From positions 1-64,000 of the forward strand of contig NZ_KB899678.1 of the NCBI RefSeq assembly GCF_000378385.1: a stretch of 64,000 nt of DNA. The letters run 5' to 3'. Position 1 is the stretch's first letter. Each line of letters opens with the position of its first letter. The notes beneath the pieces are model-generated. The model was not told the DNA's origin and searched no databases. It saw nothing but the letters and a program-made list of their open reading frames with translations. Shown here in pieces: positions 55,342-64,000 of this stretch. Made by a program: the position numbers and the translations under genes. The stretch comes from Paenibacillus daejeonensis DSM 15491 (GTDB lineage Bacteria; Bacillota; Bacilli; Paenibacillales; Paenibacillaceae).

Positions 55342-56079
55342 TTAACCGACCCACCCTAAATCGTAGATAGCATTTACAGTGAGCAAGAAGCCAACTATAC
55401 CGATAATCCATGCCGTGGTGCTCTGAGCATGCTTCATAAACCAGTTATCGATTCTAGCCAATGGTTTCTCCAAAGCACGATAGGCTAATAAACGACCGGC
55501 CAGCAGAACTAATGCAGGTAAGATCATAACCAGGCAGTACCCCAATAACAGGACGCCTGACAGCGGCCAGGCAATCTCCTCAGAAGCTATTATTCCCATT
55601 GCTGCCAGGTACGGGAGCATCGTCCCGATTTCAAGGATGACCGCGGTCAATGCAAGTCCAATCACCATGGAGAGAGAGCCTTGACTCGTAACTGAATCAC
55701 CCATCAGGCGCTGTCTCATTCGGAGCATCCGGCCCTCCCCTCTCGCTGCACGTTCCTTGGCACGGGCACGGGCTTTCTTGCTGTCCATGAGTTGACTGAT
55801 CACCATGAATCCGATCCCTAGAACGAGCTGTCCAATCAGAAAGGCAGTAGAGTCTAACCATGCAGCATACCTGGTTAACAATACATCAGCCCCGAACATG
55901 ATCACGAGTCCTGCCACAAAATAAAGCCCGACAACCGTAAACAAGTAAATAAAAAACCGGTCGACCCGGACCCGTTGAGAGGTCATAAGAAACCAGAGAG
56001 GGATGAGCAGTGTACCAAGGCTAGTCGAATCGATTAAGGCCAACACCGTTAGGGAAGATAATAAGGTTGTCATACTCAT
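55342..56079 (-). CDS. Sap (sulfolipid-1-addressing)-like membrane protein
   Basis: A 245-residue protein with about six membrane segments: LTVLALIDSTSLGTLLIPLWF at the start, FFIYLFTVVGLYFVAG, LIGQLVLGIGFMVIS, SMVIGLALTAVILEIGTMLP, and others. The beginning and the size match the GAP/Sap family (PF11139-like), named for a Mycobacterium protein that helps export sulfolipid-1. A basic loop (KARARAKERAARGEGRML) divides the halves. It overlaps the MmpS-like gene by 4 bp. Function in Firmicutes is unknown; lipid or peptide export is likely. Confidence 0.78.
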   Translation of the reverse strand: MSMTTLLSSLTVLALIDSTSLGTLLIPLWFLMTSQRVRVDRFFIYLFTVVGLYFVAGLVIMFGADVLLTRYAAWLDSTAFLIGQLVLGIGFMVISQLMDSKKARARAKERAARGEGRMLRMRQRLMGDSVTSQGSLSMVIGLALTAVILEIGTMLPYLAAMGIIASEEIAWPLSGVLLLGYCLVMILPALVLLAGRLLAYRALEKPLARIDNWFMKHAQSTTAWIIGIVGFLLTVNAIYDLGWVG

Positions 56080-56552
56080 CCTGGCCCCAAGCGGAAGGCC
56101 TTCTCACAGACAGCCTTTGCCCCGTCCCCTCTTGATCTATGCGTGGCTACAACTTCTCCGTCATATGAAATCGTGCAGCTGATCCAACTGCCATCCTCAT
56201 CTAGTGCTGCTGTTACCCGCGTCGAAGTGAGCGGGATGAACGTATCTTTGGGGACAGCAAATTCCTCTCGATAAGGCAGGGTAATGGAATCATAAGCGAC
56301 ACTTTCGGGGTGCTTCCGAGCATGGACTTCTACCTCTAAGTCAGTTGCTACAGCTGCATCGCTCTCGACAAGCACCTCTACGATAATGGCCTCCGATTTG
56401 TTGCCAAGCTCTTGGTGTGCTCCTTCACTTTCGATTCCCTCGGTTGTGTCTCTTGCTACTCCGCAAGCGGAACAGAAAATCATTAACCCCGTTAATAAAA
56501 CGGTAGGCCAAGCAGGCTTGCCTATTCTCCATGTTTGTTTGTGCTTATTCAC
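56076..56552 (-). CDS. MmpS-like lipoprotein
   Basis: A roughly 158-residue protein starting GTG at 56552, eight bases inside the end of the MerR gene. LMIFCSACG is a lipobox candidate. The C-terminal half has SWISCTISYDGEVVATHRSRG and KAVCEKAF, with two cysteines spaced as in mycobacterial MmpS proteins, partners of MmpL lipid exporters. The match is by pattern only. It is followed by a Sap-like membrane protein (4-bp overlap), another family first named in mycobacterial lipid export. Confidence 0.65.
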   Translation of the reverse strand: MNKHKQTWRIGKPAWPTVLLTGLMIFCSACGVARDTTEGIESEGAHQELGNKSEAIIVEVLVESDAAVATDLEVEVHARKHPESVAYDSITLPYREEFAVPKDTFIPLTSTRVTAALDEDGSWISCTISYDGEVVATHRSRGDGAKAVCEKAFRLGPG

Positions 56553-57330
56553 GGCTTTGGTCCTCTCTTTGTGCCAGATAGAAGCCAATCATTTCATCAA
56601 GATAGGACAGGAATGCTTGATCCAGACCGATCACGACAGGCTCCGCCCTCTCTGGCGAGCTGATGAGATGCCAATATTTATCTAGCAACAGTTCGTCGCC
56701 CTGGAATAGATCCAATGCCTTGTCATAGAGTTCGCCAGCAAGAGCTTGCGCTTCAGGAGAGTCGGGCGCGACAGGCATCAGTCTTCGTATGTGCTGAAAA
56801 ATCGCAACTAGCTCTTCCATTCGCTTGTCGGTACTCCCGAGCACTGGCAAATCAGCAAGAATGGCCTTCTCCCGTGGAGTTAACGGTAGATCATCCTTAA
56901 ATTCAGCTGGGATTACTCCTTCTACAAGAGGACGATCTTCCATTGCAACAATCACTTGTAATAAATCCTTAACATCACTCGTGCCCTTGAGTTGGATGCT
57001 GTGAATGGTAGACCGGAGCAAGTATTGTTTGCGGCTTAGCTCTTCCTTCTGTTGCTCAATCAGTGCTACTTGTTCATGTAAGGAGGCGATCCAATTGTCA
57101 CTTTCCTCCGTATGCTTCTGATTCTGCAATAGGTCTTTGATTTGCTCTAAGGTATAGCCAATCGATTTGAGTAAACGTATTTTTTGCAGCCGCAGGATCG
57201 CATGTTCATCATAGTAGCGATACCCGTTCTCGGGAACAAGTGAGGGCTGTAACAATCCAATTTGCTCGTAATAATAAAGCGTTCGTTTGCTGATGTTCGC
57301 TTGTTTCGCTAAATCTCCTACACGGATCAT
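56545..57330 (-). CDS. MerR-family transcriptional regulator
   Basis: A 261-residue regulator with MIRVGDLAKQANISKRTLYYYEQIGLLQPS and GYRYYDEHAILRLQKIRLLKSIGY, the MerR DNA-binding domain, then a coiled-coil and a C-terminal domain of the TipA/MTA kind (about 140-261) that probably binds a drug-like ligand. It is first in the operon with the MmpS-like and Sap-like genes. The promoter just upstream has the stretched 20-bp spacer typical of MerR activation. Confidence 0.88.
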   Translation of the reverse strand: MIRVGDLAKQANISKRTLYYYEQIGLLQPSLVPENGYRYYDEHAILRLQKIRLLKSIGYTLEQIKDLLQNQKHTEESDNWIASLHEQVALIEQQKEELSRKQYLLRSTIHSIQLKGTSDVKDLLQVIVAMEDRPLVEGVIPAEFKDDLPLTPREKAILADLPVLGSTDKRMEELVAIFQHIRRLMPVAPDSPEAQALAGELYDKALDLFQGDELLLDKYWHLISSPERAEPVVIGLDQAFLSYLDEMIGFYLAQREDQSRE

Positions 57331-57356
57331 CGATGGTATGCCCCCTTTCTCCTAAG

Positions 57357-57388
57357 ATTATAAACGATAACGTATACGTTATTGTAAA
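57357..57388 (-). promoter_or_regulatory. MerR-type promoter with 20-bp spacer and palindrome
   Basis: -35 TTTACA (57388-57383) and -10 TATAAT (57362-57357) are separated by 20 bp rather than 17. The spacer contains the perfect palindrome ATAACGTATACGTTAT (57367-57382). This is the classic MerR arrangement, in which the regulator twists DNA to align the elements. Confidence 0.85.
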
Positions 57389-57405
57389 GCATGAAATGAA
57401 AGTTT

Positions 57406-58296
57406 TTACAAAAACTTTGGGCGTTCGCCGGTTTGAGCATACTTTTTCGGTGTCGTGCCGTACGTGCGTTTGAACATGCGAATGAAGTAGCTGGTGTCCA
57501 TGCCGAGTATCTCCGCGACACGGTCTACCGTTATGGCGGGATCGTCCTTAAAGAGCTGCAAGGATCGACGCATGCGCAGCTGCAGCAAGTATTGCTGAGG
57601 GGTCATGCCATAGCTAGCAACGAACAGACGGTGGAAATGCTGGACCGAATACCCGGCCGCCTTGGCTACGTTGGACAAGAGCAACCGCTCGGACGAATGA
57701 TCGTGAATCCATTGCACCGCCGCCTGCAATCCGGAATGAGACAGGGCGGTAGCTGGGATTTTTGCAGAGGATCTTGACGGTGGATGTTCTCCCTCCATCA
57801 AGCTGAGCAGCAGATCATACAATCGCCTTGATGCCTCATAGGCATGCTCGCCACCCTCCTGAATCAAATGCCAGATCCCTTCTAACTTCAGCCATAGCTC
57901 TTCGAAATTGGACGTGTGGAAGACAATCGCTTCCGATTCGCTTGGACGAACCCCCAATTTCGAGACCAAGTCGTCAGCAGCGCTTCCGCCAAAGGCGACA
58001 AAACCAAGATCCCAGGTGTCCTCTGATGAGTCTGGTCGATAATGATGTCCCCTATGTGCAGGCATCAACAACGCCATACCAGCCGACACCTTGTACTCTT
58101 GTCCGCTGAAGAGACGGAAGGTGCCGTGGCCTCTCCGGGTGAAAAATAGCTGGTGTATGGAATAGCCATGGCTCAGCCGGTCAATCTCCCTCTGCTCGTG
58201 ACTGCCCGCGCACCGGACATACAGGGGGAGTTGCTGCTCCAGATTGGCGTTGTTGGCTAACAAAAATGGCATCATAAGCGACGCGCTCCTTTGCAT
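57406..58296 (-). CDS. AraC-family regulator
   Basis: A 296-residue protein with an N-terminal cupin-like sensor (SAGMALLMPAHRGHHYRPDS) and two C-terminal HTH motifs (SNVAKAAGYSVQHFHRLF and DRVAEILGMDTSYFIRMFKRTYG). It is divergent from the GH42 gene, which it probably controls, with a sugar as signal (inference). It lies just upstream of the MerR operon on the same strand. Confidence 0.92.
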   Translation of the reverse strand: MQRSASLMMPFLLANNANLEQQLPLYVRCAGSHEQREIDRLSHGYSIHQLFFTRRGHGTFRLFSGQEYKVSAGMALLMPAHRGHHYRPDSSEDTWDLGFVAFGGSAADDLVSKLGVRPSESEAIVFHTSNFEELWLKLEGIWHLIQEGGEHAYEASRRLYDLLLSLMEGEHPPSRSSAKIPATALSHSGLQAAVQWIHDHSSERLLLSNVAKAAGYSVQHFHRLFVASYGMTPQQYLLQLRMRRSLQLFKDDPAITVDRVAEILGMDTSYFIRMFKRTYGTTPKKYAQTGERPKFL

Positions 58297-58400
58297 AGTA
58301 AGATCGGACGATATAATGATATTTCTCTTCGATGATTCAAGGTTGATTATGAACTATGATCGAGGCATGAGTTAAATCCAAGTTGATGAGGTGGAACGTA

Positions 58401-60467
58401 ATGACAATCGTAAATGCACCGATAAGTCCGAAGCTTCCTGTGCTCATGCATGGAGCCGACTATAATCCCGACCAATGGTTGCATGATCCAGCCGTGCTGG
58501 AGGAAGACATCCGGTTAATGAAGCTTGCCGGCTGCAACGTGATGGCCATAGGCATTTTTTCGTGGGCGGCCCTTGAGCCCGCCGAGGGCGAATTCCGGTT
58601 CGAGTGGCTGGACCACGTGCTGGAGCGCTTTTGCAACAACGGGATCTATGCGTGGTTAGCAACGCCGAGCGGCGCCAGACCAGCGTGGTTGTCGGACAGC
58701 TATCCGGAGGTGCTGCGGGTAGCTCCTAACCGGGTTCGGAATTTGTATGGCGGACGACATAATCATTGCTTTACCTCCCCTGCTTACCGCGAGAAGGTCG
58801 CCATCATGAATCGCAAGCTGGCGGAGCGTTACGGGGCTCATCCCGCAGTCGTCGGCTGGCATATTTCGAACGAATACGGCGGTGAGTGTCATTGCGAGCT
58901 CTGCCAGGATGCGTTCCGGAACTGGCTGAAACGCGAGTACCGTACGCTCGACGCGTTGAATCTGGCATGGTGGACCTCGTTCTGGTCGCACACCTATACG
59001 GATTGGCAGCAGATCGAATCCCCTGCTCCCCACGGCGAACGAATGGTGCATGGGTTGAATCTGGACTGGCGCCGCTTCGTGACGGAGCAGACGGTCGCCT
59101 TTTGCAAGCATGAGATTGATGCCGTCAAGTGGGCTAATCCCGACCTACCGGTAACGACCAATATGTATACGCTCGAAAGTCTGGATTACAGGCGCTTCGC
59201 ACCAATATTGGACGTGATTTCTTGGGATGCCTACCCGGACTGGCATAAGGAACAGGACAATGTCAAGGTCGCCGCCACGTTTGCTTTCATGCATGACATG
59301 TTTCGCTCCATGCTGCGTAAACCGTTTCTATTAATGGAGAGCACGCCCAGCATGACCAACTGGCAGGCGGTGAGCAAGCTGAAGAAGCCAGGCATGCACC
59401 GATTGTCCTCTCTGCAGGCAATTGCGCACGGCTCGGATTCCATCCAATATTTCCAGTGGAGAAAAAGCAGAGGCTCCAGCGAGAAGTTGCATGGCGCGGT
59501 CGTCGACCATGCCGGTCACGAACATACCCGCGTATTCCGCGACGTAGCCGAGCTGGGCGGCACGTTGGCTGACCTCTCGGAAATTGCGGGGTCCCTGACT
59601 CCCTCTGAGACCGCAATCTTGTTCGACTGGGAGAACCGCTGGGCTGTCAAGGATGCGAAAGGCCCGCGTAATGCCGGACTGCATTACGAGGAGACAGTGC
59701 ATGACCACTACCGTGCGTTATGGCAACAGGGTATTCCGGTAGATGTGATTGGCAGCGAGGATGACTTCTCCCCATACAAGCTCATAATTGCACCTATGCT
59801 GTACCTGTGCAGAGAAGAAACGGGACGCAAGCTGGAAGCGTTGGTGGAGCGCGGCGGACTACTAGTCGTGACGTACTGGTCGGGCATCGTGGACGAGCAT
59901 GACCGATGTCACCTGGGAGGCTTCCCAGGACCCCTCCGCAAGACGTTAGGCATCTGGGCGGAGGAAATCGACGCCTTGCAAGACCACGAGCGCAACGGCT
60001 TGACCTTGTTGGAAGGCAACCCGCTAGGGCTGTCCGGCCGTTATGAGTCCCGTGAGCTATGCGAACTGATTCATCTGGAAGGGGCAGAAGCGCTAGGCTG
60101 CTACACCGATGATTTCTACGCCAAGCGGCCCGCCCTGACTCGCAATTGTCTGGGACTAGGCAAGGCTTATTACATGGCCACCCGCTTGGGAGATGACTTC
60201 CTCCTTGCATTCTATCGCGCGGTATCCGCACAAGCCGGAGTTGCCCGTGTGATTGATACGGAACTGCCGGCGGGTGTCACAGCACAACAGCGAACGAACG
60301 GCAGCTCCGAGTATATTTTCCTGATGAATTTCAGCGACAAGTCGGCTGAAGTCCCCCTGGATGGTCAGACTTATGTTGACCTCGAGACGGGAGAAGCAGC
60401 AGGTGCGGTTGTTCCACTTCCTGTTAACGGCATTCGGGTCTTCAAGCGGGAGACATCCCTCCATTAG
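58401..60467 (+). CDS. GH42 beta-galactosidase
   Basis: A 688-residue protein. It starts at ATG 58401 after GAGGTGG; the ATG at 58383 lacks a ribosome site. GH42 features: MHGADYNPDQWL, IGIFSWAALEPAEG, acid/base Glu in WHISNEYGGECHC (about 158) with zinc-type cysteines following, and nucleophile Glu in LLMESTPSMTNW (about 312). The trimerisation and C-terminal domains follow. No signal peptide: it cuts imported beta-galactosides. It is the only plus-strand gene of the local sugar region and ends at a shared terminator. Confidence 0.93.
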   Translation: MTIVNAPISPKLPVLMHGADYNPDQWLHDPAVLEEDIRLMKLAGCNVMAIGIFSWAALEPAEGEFRFEWLDHVLERFCNNGIYAWLATPSGARPAWLSDSYPEVLRVAPNRVRNLYGGRHNHCFTSPAYREKVAIMNRKLAERYGAHPAVVGWHISNEYGGECHCELCQDAFRNWLKREYRTLDALNLAWWTSFWSHTYTDWQQIESPAPHGERMVHGLNLDWRRFVTEQTVAFCKHEIDAVKWANPDLPVTTNMYTLESLDYRRFAPILDVISWDAYPDWHKEQDNVKVAATFAFMHDMFRSMLRKPFLLMESTPSMTNWQAVSKLKKPGMHRLSSLQAIAHGSDSIQYFQWRKSRGSSEKLHGAVVDHAGHEHTRVFRDVAELGGTLADLSEIAGSLTPSETAILFDWENRWAVKDAKGPRNAGLHYEETVHDHYRALWQQGIPVDVIGSEDDFSPYKLIIAPMLYLCREETGRKLEALVERGGLLVVTYWSGIVDEHDRCHLGGFPGPLRKTLGIWAEEIDALQDHERNGLTLLEGNPLGLSGRYESRELCELIHLEGAEALGCYTDDFYAKRPALTRNCLGLGKAYYMATRLGDDFLLAFYRAVSAQAGVARVIDTELPAGVTAQQRTNGSSEYIFLMNFSDKSAEVPLDGQTYVDLETGEAAGAVVPLPVNGIRVFKRETSLH

Positions 60468-60477
60468 ATGAATGTAT

Positions 60478-60520
60478 AAACGCCCCGGATATGCGATCAG
60501 TTCGCGAGTCCGGGGCGTTT
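60478..60520. terminator. Bidirectional terminator between GH42 and the lyase gene
   Basis: AAACGCCCCGGA (60478-60489) and TCCGGGGCGTTT (60509-60520) form a perfect 12-bp GC-rich stem. Confidence 0.9.
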
Positions 60521-60553
60521 GTTCGATGACAAGAGGTTGTTTATTCGCAATCT

Positions 60554-62746
60554 CTAGGTTAGTGAATGAATGAGAACATCGTCGAACCCCAGGCGGCCAC
60601 CATATTCCATCTCGCGAACCGTGTGCTTGGGCAGCAGCCCTTCCGTCACGGGATTGCCTGTATGGTCCAAATAATCGGCTACCCGTATTCCGCGATGGTC
60701 GAGGCAAATCTCATCCGACCAACCATCTCCAGTGATGCGAAGACCCGTCGCATCGAGTGGATCCAATTCTTCGCCCTCCGAGACGACGCCAAGCCGTGAT
60801 AGCTCAATAGACGGTGCCTTGAGGCCATAAGGAAGCACAACGGTTTCCAAGACCACCCGTCCCGTAGCTTGCAGCGTGCGTTTGATAACCGGCTTCGTAT
60901 GGTATTCCCCTTGGAGAAAGTATAAGCCCGACTCCAGCGCAAGCTGGTCCGTGACCAGCTCAGGGTAGGCAAGCATGACATTGGAGCCGTCCTCCCTGTT
61001 CGTCCGCACGTGACCGCGGCCGAAATCCGCGATCGCCGAGCCTGGAGGCAAGTGAAAATATTGTTCGTAGACATGCTGCTCTTGGGCTTCGAGAAGATCC
61101 ACGATTAGCCAATATCTGTTTTTGACGAACAACACCTTGCGGGAATGGATGACGGGATCCTCGTACCGGGTATAGCCGTAATGGCTGGCAAACCAGTAAT
61201 CGTAGTGCTCCGTGCTCCGAAAATCCCAGATGTGGCAAGGGGCGGTCTGTGGCGTGTTCCAATGGGCGCTTCGGACATGTTGGTCACCGCCGTCGACGAC
61301 GATTGTATTGTGGGCTCGTGTCGAGATGACATATTTACGCTCCTTATTCCATTCAAACAGACCTATACCGGAATCGACAATCAACTCCTGGTCACCGGAT
61401 AGCGCAATGAAGCTCAGCGTATCGGCATGCGCGTGTCCGGCGACGCCGACGCCAGCCCGCGCTGCCATGTAGAGCGCATCGCTGCTCCAATCTTGACGGG
61501 ATACAAGATAGCCGCCGATTGGGAAGTGCGCTGCCGTGGCTTGCGGCAATAGGGCCTTGAGCTTGCTATAGCGCTCAGGCGCTTCCGGACCGAGTCGCCA
61601 CAGCAGGGAAAATGGCAGTTCCTCGAACCCGCGTGACTTGTAGTCCGGACGGTTGAACATATAAGCGCCCAGACTCATCACCGTGCGAAGGTCCTGAGAG
61701 GACAAGACATCCGTGTCACCAAACCTTGGGAGTTGTCCGTCTGGCGTCATCAGATGCATGAGCACGTCAAACATCTTCTCAAGCGTTAGGTCATATTCGT
61801 TCGCCGGGAGGTCCAGCTTCTGGAGAAGCGCCACAAGCTCGTATAAATCCCGCATGACGATTTGGTGATAGTTCGGGCTGGCTTCAAATTGGACACCATC
61901 TTCGTATACATTTTGCCGGATGTAGCCGGGCAGCTCCTTCATCCCATATGCTAGCCATTCCCGGGAGTCCTTCAGCTCAGGCAGCAACAGTGATAACGTA
62001 ATCAAGCCGCGAAGCTGCATGCAGACGTGGTTACCGTGAGAAGCATGATAGCTCCGGGTATACGTGCCGTGTTGATGGAAGGATTTGATCATCAGCATTT
62101 TGACCTCCGGCTCGAAGGAAGGCGAACGGAACATGGCGATGAACGGTTCTGGCAGCACGAATAGTCTAACACCGACCGACAGCGGATCCCAAGTGCAATG
62201 CTCGACGCGGAAGGTACCATCCTTGGGCATGGGATTGTCGAGAGTAAAATGCTTCATCATATCATTGAAGCATCTCGCGTACGCCTCGTTGCCCGTCAAT
62301 GCGTAGGCGCGGGTCAGATGCTTCAGGTAGCCGAAGCGGGTCAGATGCAGCTGATACTGAGAGCTGTCGAACAACCAGCCATTCCAGTCGTAGGTTCCCT
62401 CTGGGAATGTAATTCGCCTTCCCTTGAATAGCGGAAAATTGCTCTTGATCAGCAGCTCCGCTTCTTCGAGGGCAAGCAAAGCCTCTGGATCATCCGCGTA
62501 TTGATTACGGGAGTAAGCAGCTAATTCGGGAACATCGGATGGCTCAAAATAGTAACGTTTCGTCGTCCCGGATGCGATCAGCGCCAGGTAGACATCCCGG
62601 GCGCCGATGATATCGCCAGCGTTTAACTTCTCGCGTACGCCTTCCATCTGCGGACGATCGAGATCCAGCTCGCCCCGCAGGAATGACTCGTCCGAGGGAA
62701 GTGGCTTCGTATATTGCGGGTCATGTCGCAGATCCTTATACCCCAT
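60554..62746 (-). CDS. Heparinase II/III-like polysaccharide lyase
   Basis: A 730-residue protein with start at 62746 (AGGAGG ten bases upstream); the open frame extends further to 62980 but overlaps the permease gene. The N-terminal half is an alpha/alpha toroid (FPEGTYDWNGWLFDSSQYQLHLTRF, YEDGVQFEASPNYHQIVMRDL with Tyr/His candidates). The C-terminal half is a beta-sandwich (GHAHADTLSFIALSGDQELIVDSG). The family cuts uronate-containing glycans; the substrate is unknown. No signal peptide, so it acts on imported oligosaccharides. It follows two ABC permease genes and likely forms one operon with them. Confidence 0.88.
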   Translation of the reverse strand: MGYKDLRHDPQYTKPLPSDESFLRGELDLDRPQMEGVREKLNAGDIIGARDVYLALIASGTTKRYYFEPSDVPELAAYSRNQYADDPEALLALEEAELLIKSNFPLFKGRRITFPEGTYDWNGWLFDSSQYQLHLTRFGYLKHLTRAYALTGNEAYARCFNDMMKHFTLDNPMPKDGTFRVEHCTWDPLSVGVRLFVLPEPFIAMFRSPSFEPEVKMLMIKSFHQHGTYTRSYHASHGNHVCMQLRGLITLSLLLPELKDSREWLAYGMKELPGYIRQNVYEDGVQFEASPNYHQIVMRDLYELVALLQKLDLPANEYDLTLEKMFDVLMHLMTPDGQLPRFGDTDVLSSQDLRTVMSLGAYMFNRPDYKSRGFEELPFSLLWRLGPEAPERYSKLKALLPQATAAHFPIGGYLVSRQDWSSDALYMAARAGVGVAGHAHADTLSFIALSGDQELIVDSGIGLFEWNKERKYVISTRAHNTIVVDGGDQHVRSAHWNTPQTAPCHIWDFRSTEHYDYWFASHYGYTRYEDPVIHSRKVLFVKNRYWLIVDLLEAQEQHVYEQYFHLPPGSAIADFGRGHVRTNREDGSNVMLAYPELVTDQLALESGLYFLQGEYHTKPVIKRTLQATGRVVLETVVLPYGLKAPSIELSRLGVVSEGEELDPLDATGLRITGDGWSDEICLDHRGIRVADYLDHTGNPVTEGLLPKHTVREMEYGGRLGFDDVLIHSLT

Positions 62747-62766
62747 CTTTTTTACCTCCTGAACAG

Positions 62767-63636
62767 CTATTCTTTGATAGAACCCAGCATAGCGCCCTGG
62801 GCAAAATATTTTTGCAAGAATGGATAGACGATGACGACAGGCAGCATGGCTAGAAGAATGGCGGCATTTTGCACGTTTGGTCCGAGATTGGCAGCCATCT
62901 GCGCGTCGAGCGCGGCATCTGCGGATATGTTGGAGGAGCTGATGGCAACCATCTGCCGGAGCAGGGGTTGAATGGGCCATCTCGTCGAATCGTTAATGTA
63001 GATGATAGCCGTGAAAAACTCATTCCAGTATTGCACCATAAAAAACAAGGTGAAGGTTGCAATGATCGGCTTGGATAAAGGCAGTACAACAGACCATAGA
63101 ATCCGGAACTCGCCTGCTCCGTCAATGCGCGCTGCTTCGTCCAGGCTTTCCGGAAGGTGCTGAAAAAAGGTCCGGATCACAAGAATGTTAAAGGCGCTTG
63201 AGGCCGCGGGCAGCACGATAGCCCAATATGAATCCAACAGTCCTAGCTCCCTGACGACCAGATAGTTTGGAATCATGCCACCATGGAAAATCATCGTAAA
63301 AAAGATGAATAGAAGCATGATTTTTCGCCCCGGCATGATCTTCTTGGAGAGCGCGTACGCCAGCGAAAGAGAGACAACCAGATTGACACAAGTGCCGAGC
63401 ACGGTAATATATACCGAGTTTTTGACTGACGTCATAAACGTATTGGCATTAAGCAAATATTTGTACGCATCGAGCGTCCATGTCTTGGGCCAGATGAAGA
63501 ATGCGCCAGACATGGATTGGCCAGGGAGACTAAAGGATACCGCGATAATATATAAGAAAGGCAGTACCACCATCAAACAAATGAGAAGGATGATGACTGC
63601 AAGGACGCTATCGAACCAAGTGATGCGAAGTTTCAT
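62767..63636 (-). CDS. ABC sugar transporter permease (LplC/YtcP type)
   Basis: A 289-residue permease with six membrane segments and the EAA loop SLDEAARIDGAGEFRILWSVVLP. The N-terminus MKLRITWFD at 63636 follows AGGTGGG. This is the LplC-like second permease of a CUT1 importer for oligosaccharides. The gap to the lyase gene is 20 bp. The ATPase is not in the window; a shared MsmX-like ATPase is usual for this type. Confidence 0.92.
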   Translation of the reverse strand: MKLRITWFDSVLAVIILLICLMVVLPFLYIIAVSFSLPGQSMSGAFFIWPKTWTLDAYKYLLNANTFMTSVKNSVYITVLGTCVNLVVSLSLAYALSKKIMPGRKIMLLFIFFTMIFHGGMIPNYLVVRELGLLDSYWAIVLPAASSAFNILVIRTFFQHLPESLDEAARIDGAGEFRILWSVVLPLSKPIIATFTLFFMVQYWNEFFTAIIYINDSTRWPIQPLLRQMVAISSSNISADAALDAQMAANLGPNVQNAAILLAMLPVVIVYPFLQKYFAQGAMLGSIKE

Positions 63637-63655
63637 GAAATGTCCCACCTTTGTG

Positions 63656-64000
63656 TTAGAAAATGCCGTCTTCGCCCATCCATCGTGCCAAATAGTTAGC
63701 AACCACCACTAGAATAAGACTGACGACGGATTTGAACATGCCGACCGTAATGGCGAAGCTATAATTGAACTGCTGCAGCCCGGTTTGGTACACGAACAGG
63801 TCGAACACGTTAGAGACATCCAGGTTCAGACTGTTGGTCATGAGGAAGATCTGCATGAAGTTGGAATCCAGAGAAGAACCCAGCCGCAATAGCAGCAAAA
63901 TGACGATGGTGCTCTTGATGCCCGGCAGCGTAATATGCCAAATGTTGTGGAAGCGGTTAGCGCCGTCCACCTTGGCTGCCTCGTAGAGCTCGGGATTCAC
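63656..64000 (-). CDS. ABC sugar transporter permease (LplB/YteP type), partial
   Basis: Only the C-terminal 115 residues or so are in the window; the N-terminus lies beyond base 64000. The EAA loop NPELYEAAKVDGANRFHNIW and NYLARWMGEDGIF identify the LplB/YteP-like first permease. It pairs with the next gene (LplC type) 19 bp downstream. A solute-binding protein is expected upstream, out of view. Confidence 0.9.
   Translation of the reverse strand: MNPELYEAAKVDGANRFHNIWHITLPGIKSTIVILLLLRLGSSLDSNFMQIFLMTNSLNLDVSNVFDLFVYQTGLQQFNYSFAITVGMFKSVVSLILVVVANYLARWMGEDGIF

Overview
The window most likely comes from a spore-forming Firmicute of the Paenibacillus type. The clues are several long collagen-like (Gly-X-Thr) proteins with a shared N-terminal domain, CgeB-like glycosyltransferases, strong AAGGAGG ribosome-binding sites with TTG starts, two tandem T-box leaders before a threonyl-tRNA synthetase, a copper-amine-oxidase-N stalk protein, a cohesin/dockerin-bearing secreted esterase and LplB/LplC-type sugar permeases. 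No rRNA, tRNA or CRISPR array was seen. All family names come from reading motifs by eye; no search was run.

Region 1 (1-24.4 kb) is a spore-surface 'collagen plus glycan' island. It holds a partial collagen-stalk/beta-propeller protein, seven complete collagen-like proteins and, between them on the minus strand, a glycan factory. The factory makes a CDP-3,6-dideoxyhexose (rfbF, rfbG, rfbH and an abequose/paratose-synthase-like reductase). It also has four glycosyltransferases: two CgeB-like, one GT2-TPR and one resembling the animal procollagen galactosyltransferase domain. Six of the collagen genes form two three-gene operons that are copies of each other (A-B-C, A'-B'-C'). The three chains have nearly equal collagen lengths, which suggests hetero-oligomeric stalks. 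Three collagen transcription units share a promoter layout resembling a GerE-activated sigma-K promoter.

Region 2 (24.4-31 kb) starts with a Tn3-type transposase that looks catalytically damaged and truncated. A short collagen relic follows. Next come two overlapping micro-genes for single-span membrane proteins, too short for ordinary gene calling, behind a textbook FNR box and promoter. A large secreted esterase with cohesin and dockerin modules closes the region; its promoter carries a palindromic LacI-type operator and a consensus cre site.

Region 3 (31-45 kb) is a mixed regulatory and stress region: cupin, two WYL regulators, a UvrA-like ABC protein, two-domain-type reductases, an MFS drug exporter, a LysR/SDR pair (the SDR broken by one in-frame TGA), two GyrI-like proteins, a DoxX-like protein behind twin operators, a DUF1801 protein, a lipoprotein, an ArsR/SDR pair with matching operators, and a reductase fragment that has lost its FAD-binding N-terminus.

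Region 4 (45-51.6 kb) has threonyl-tRNA synthetase with its tandem T-boxes, a stalk-domain secreted protein, a small membrane protein, an aminoglycoside/hydroxyurea kinase-type protein and an aldo/keto reductase. Region 5 (51.6-64 kb) is mostly carbohydrate use: a GH2 enzyme, AraC regulator, GH42 beta-galactosidase, heparinase-II/III-like lyase and two ABC sugar permeases, the last running off the window. A MerR-MmpS-like-Sap-like operon with a stretched MerR promoter sits in the middle.
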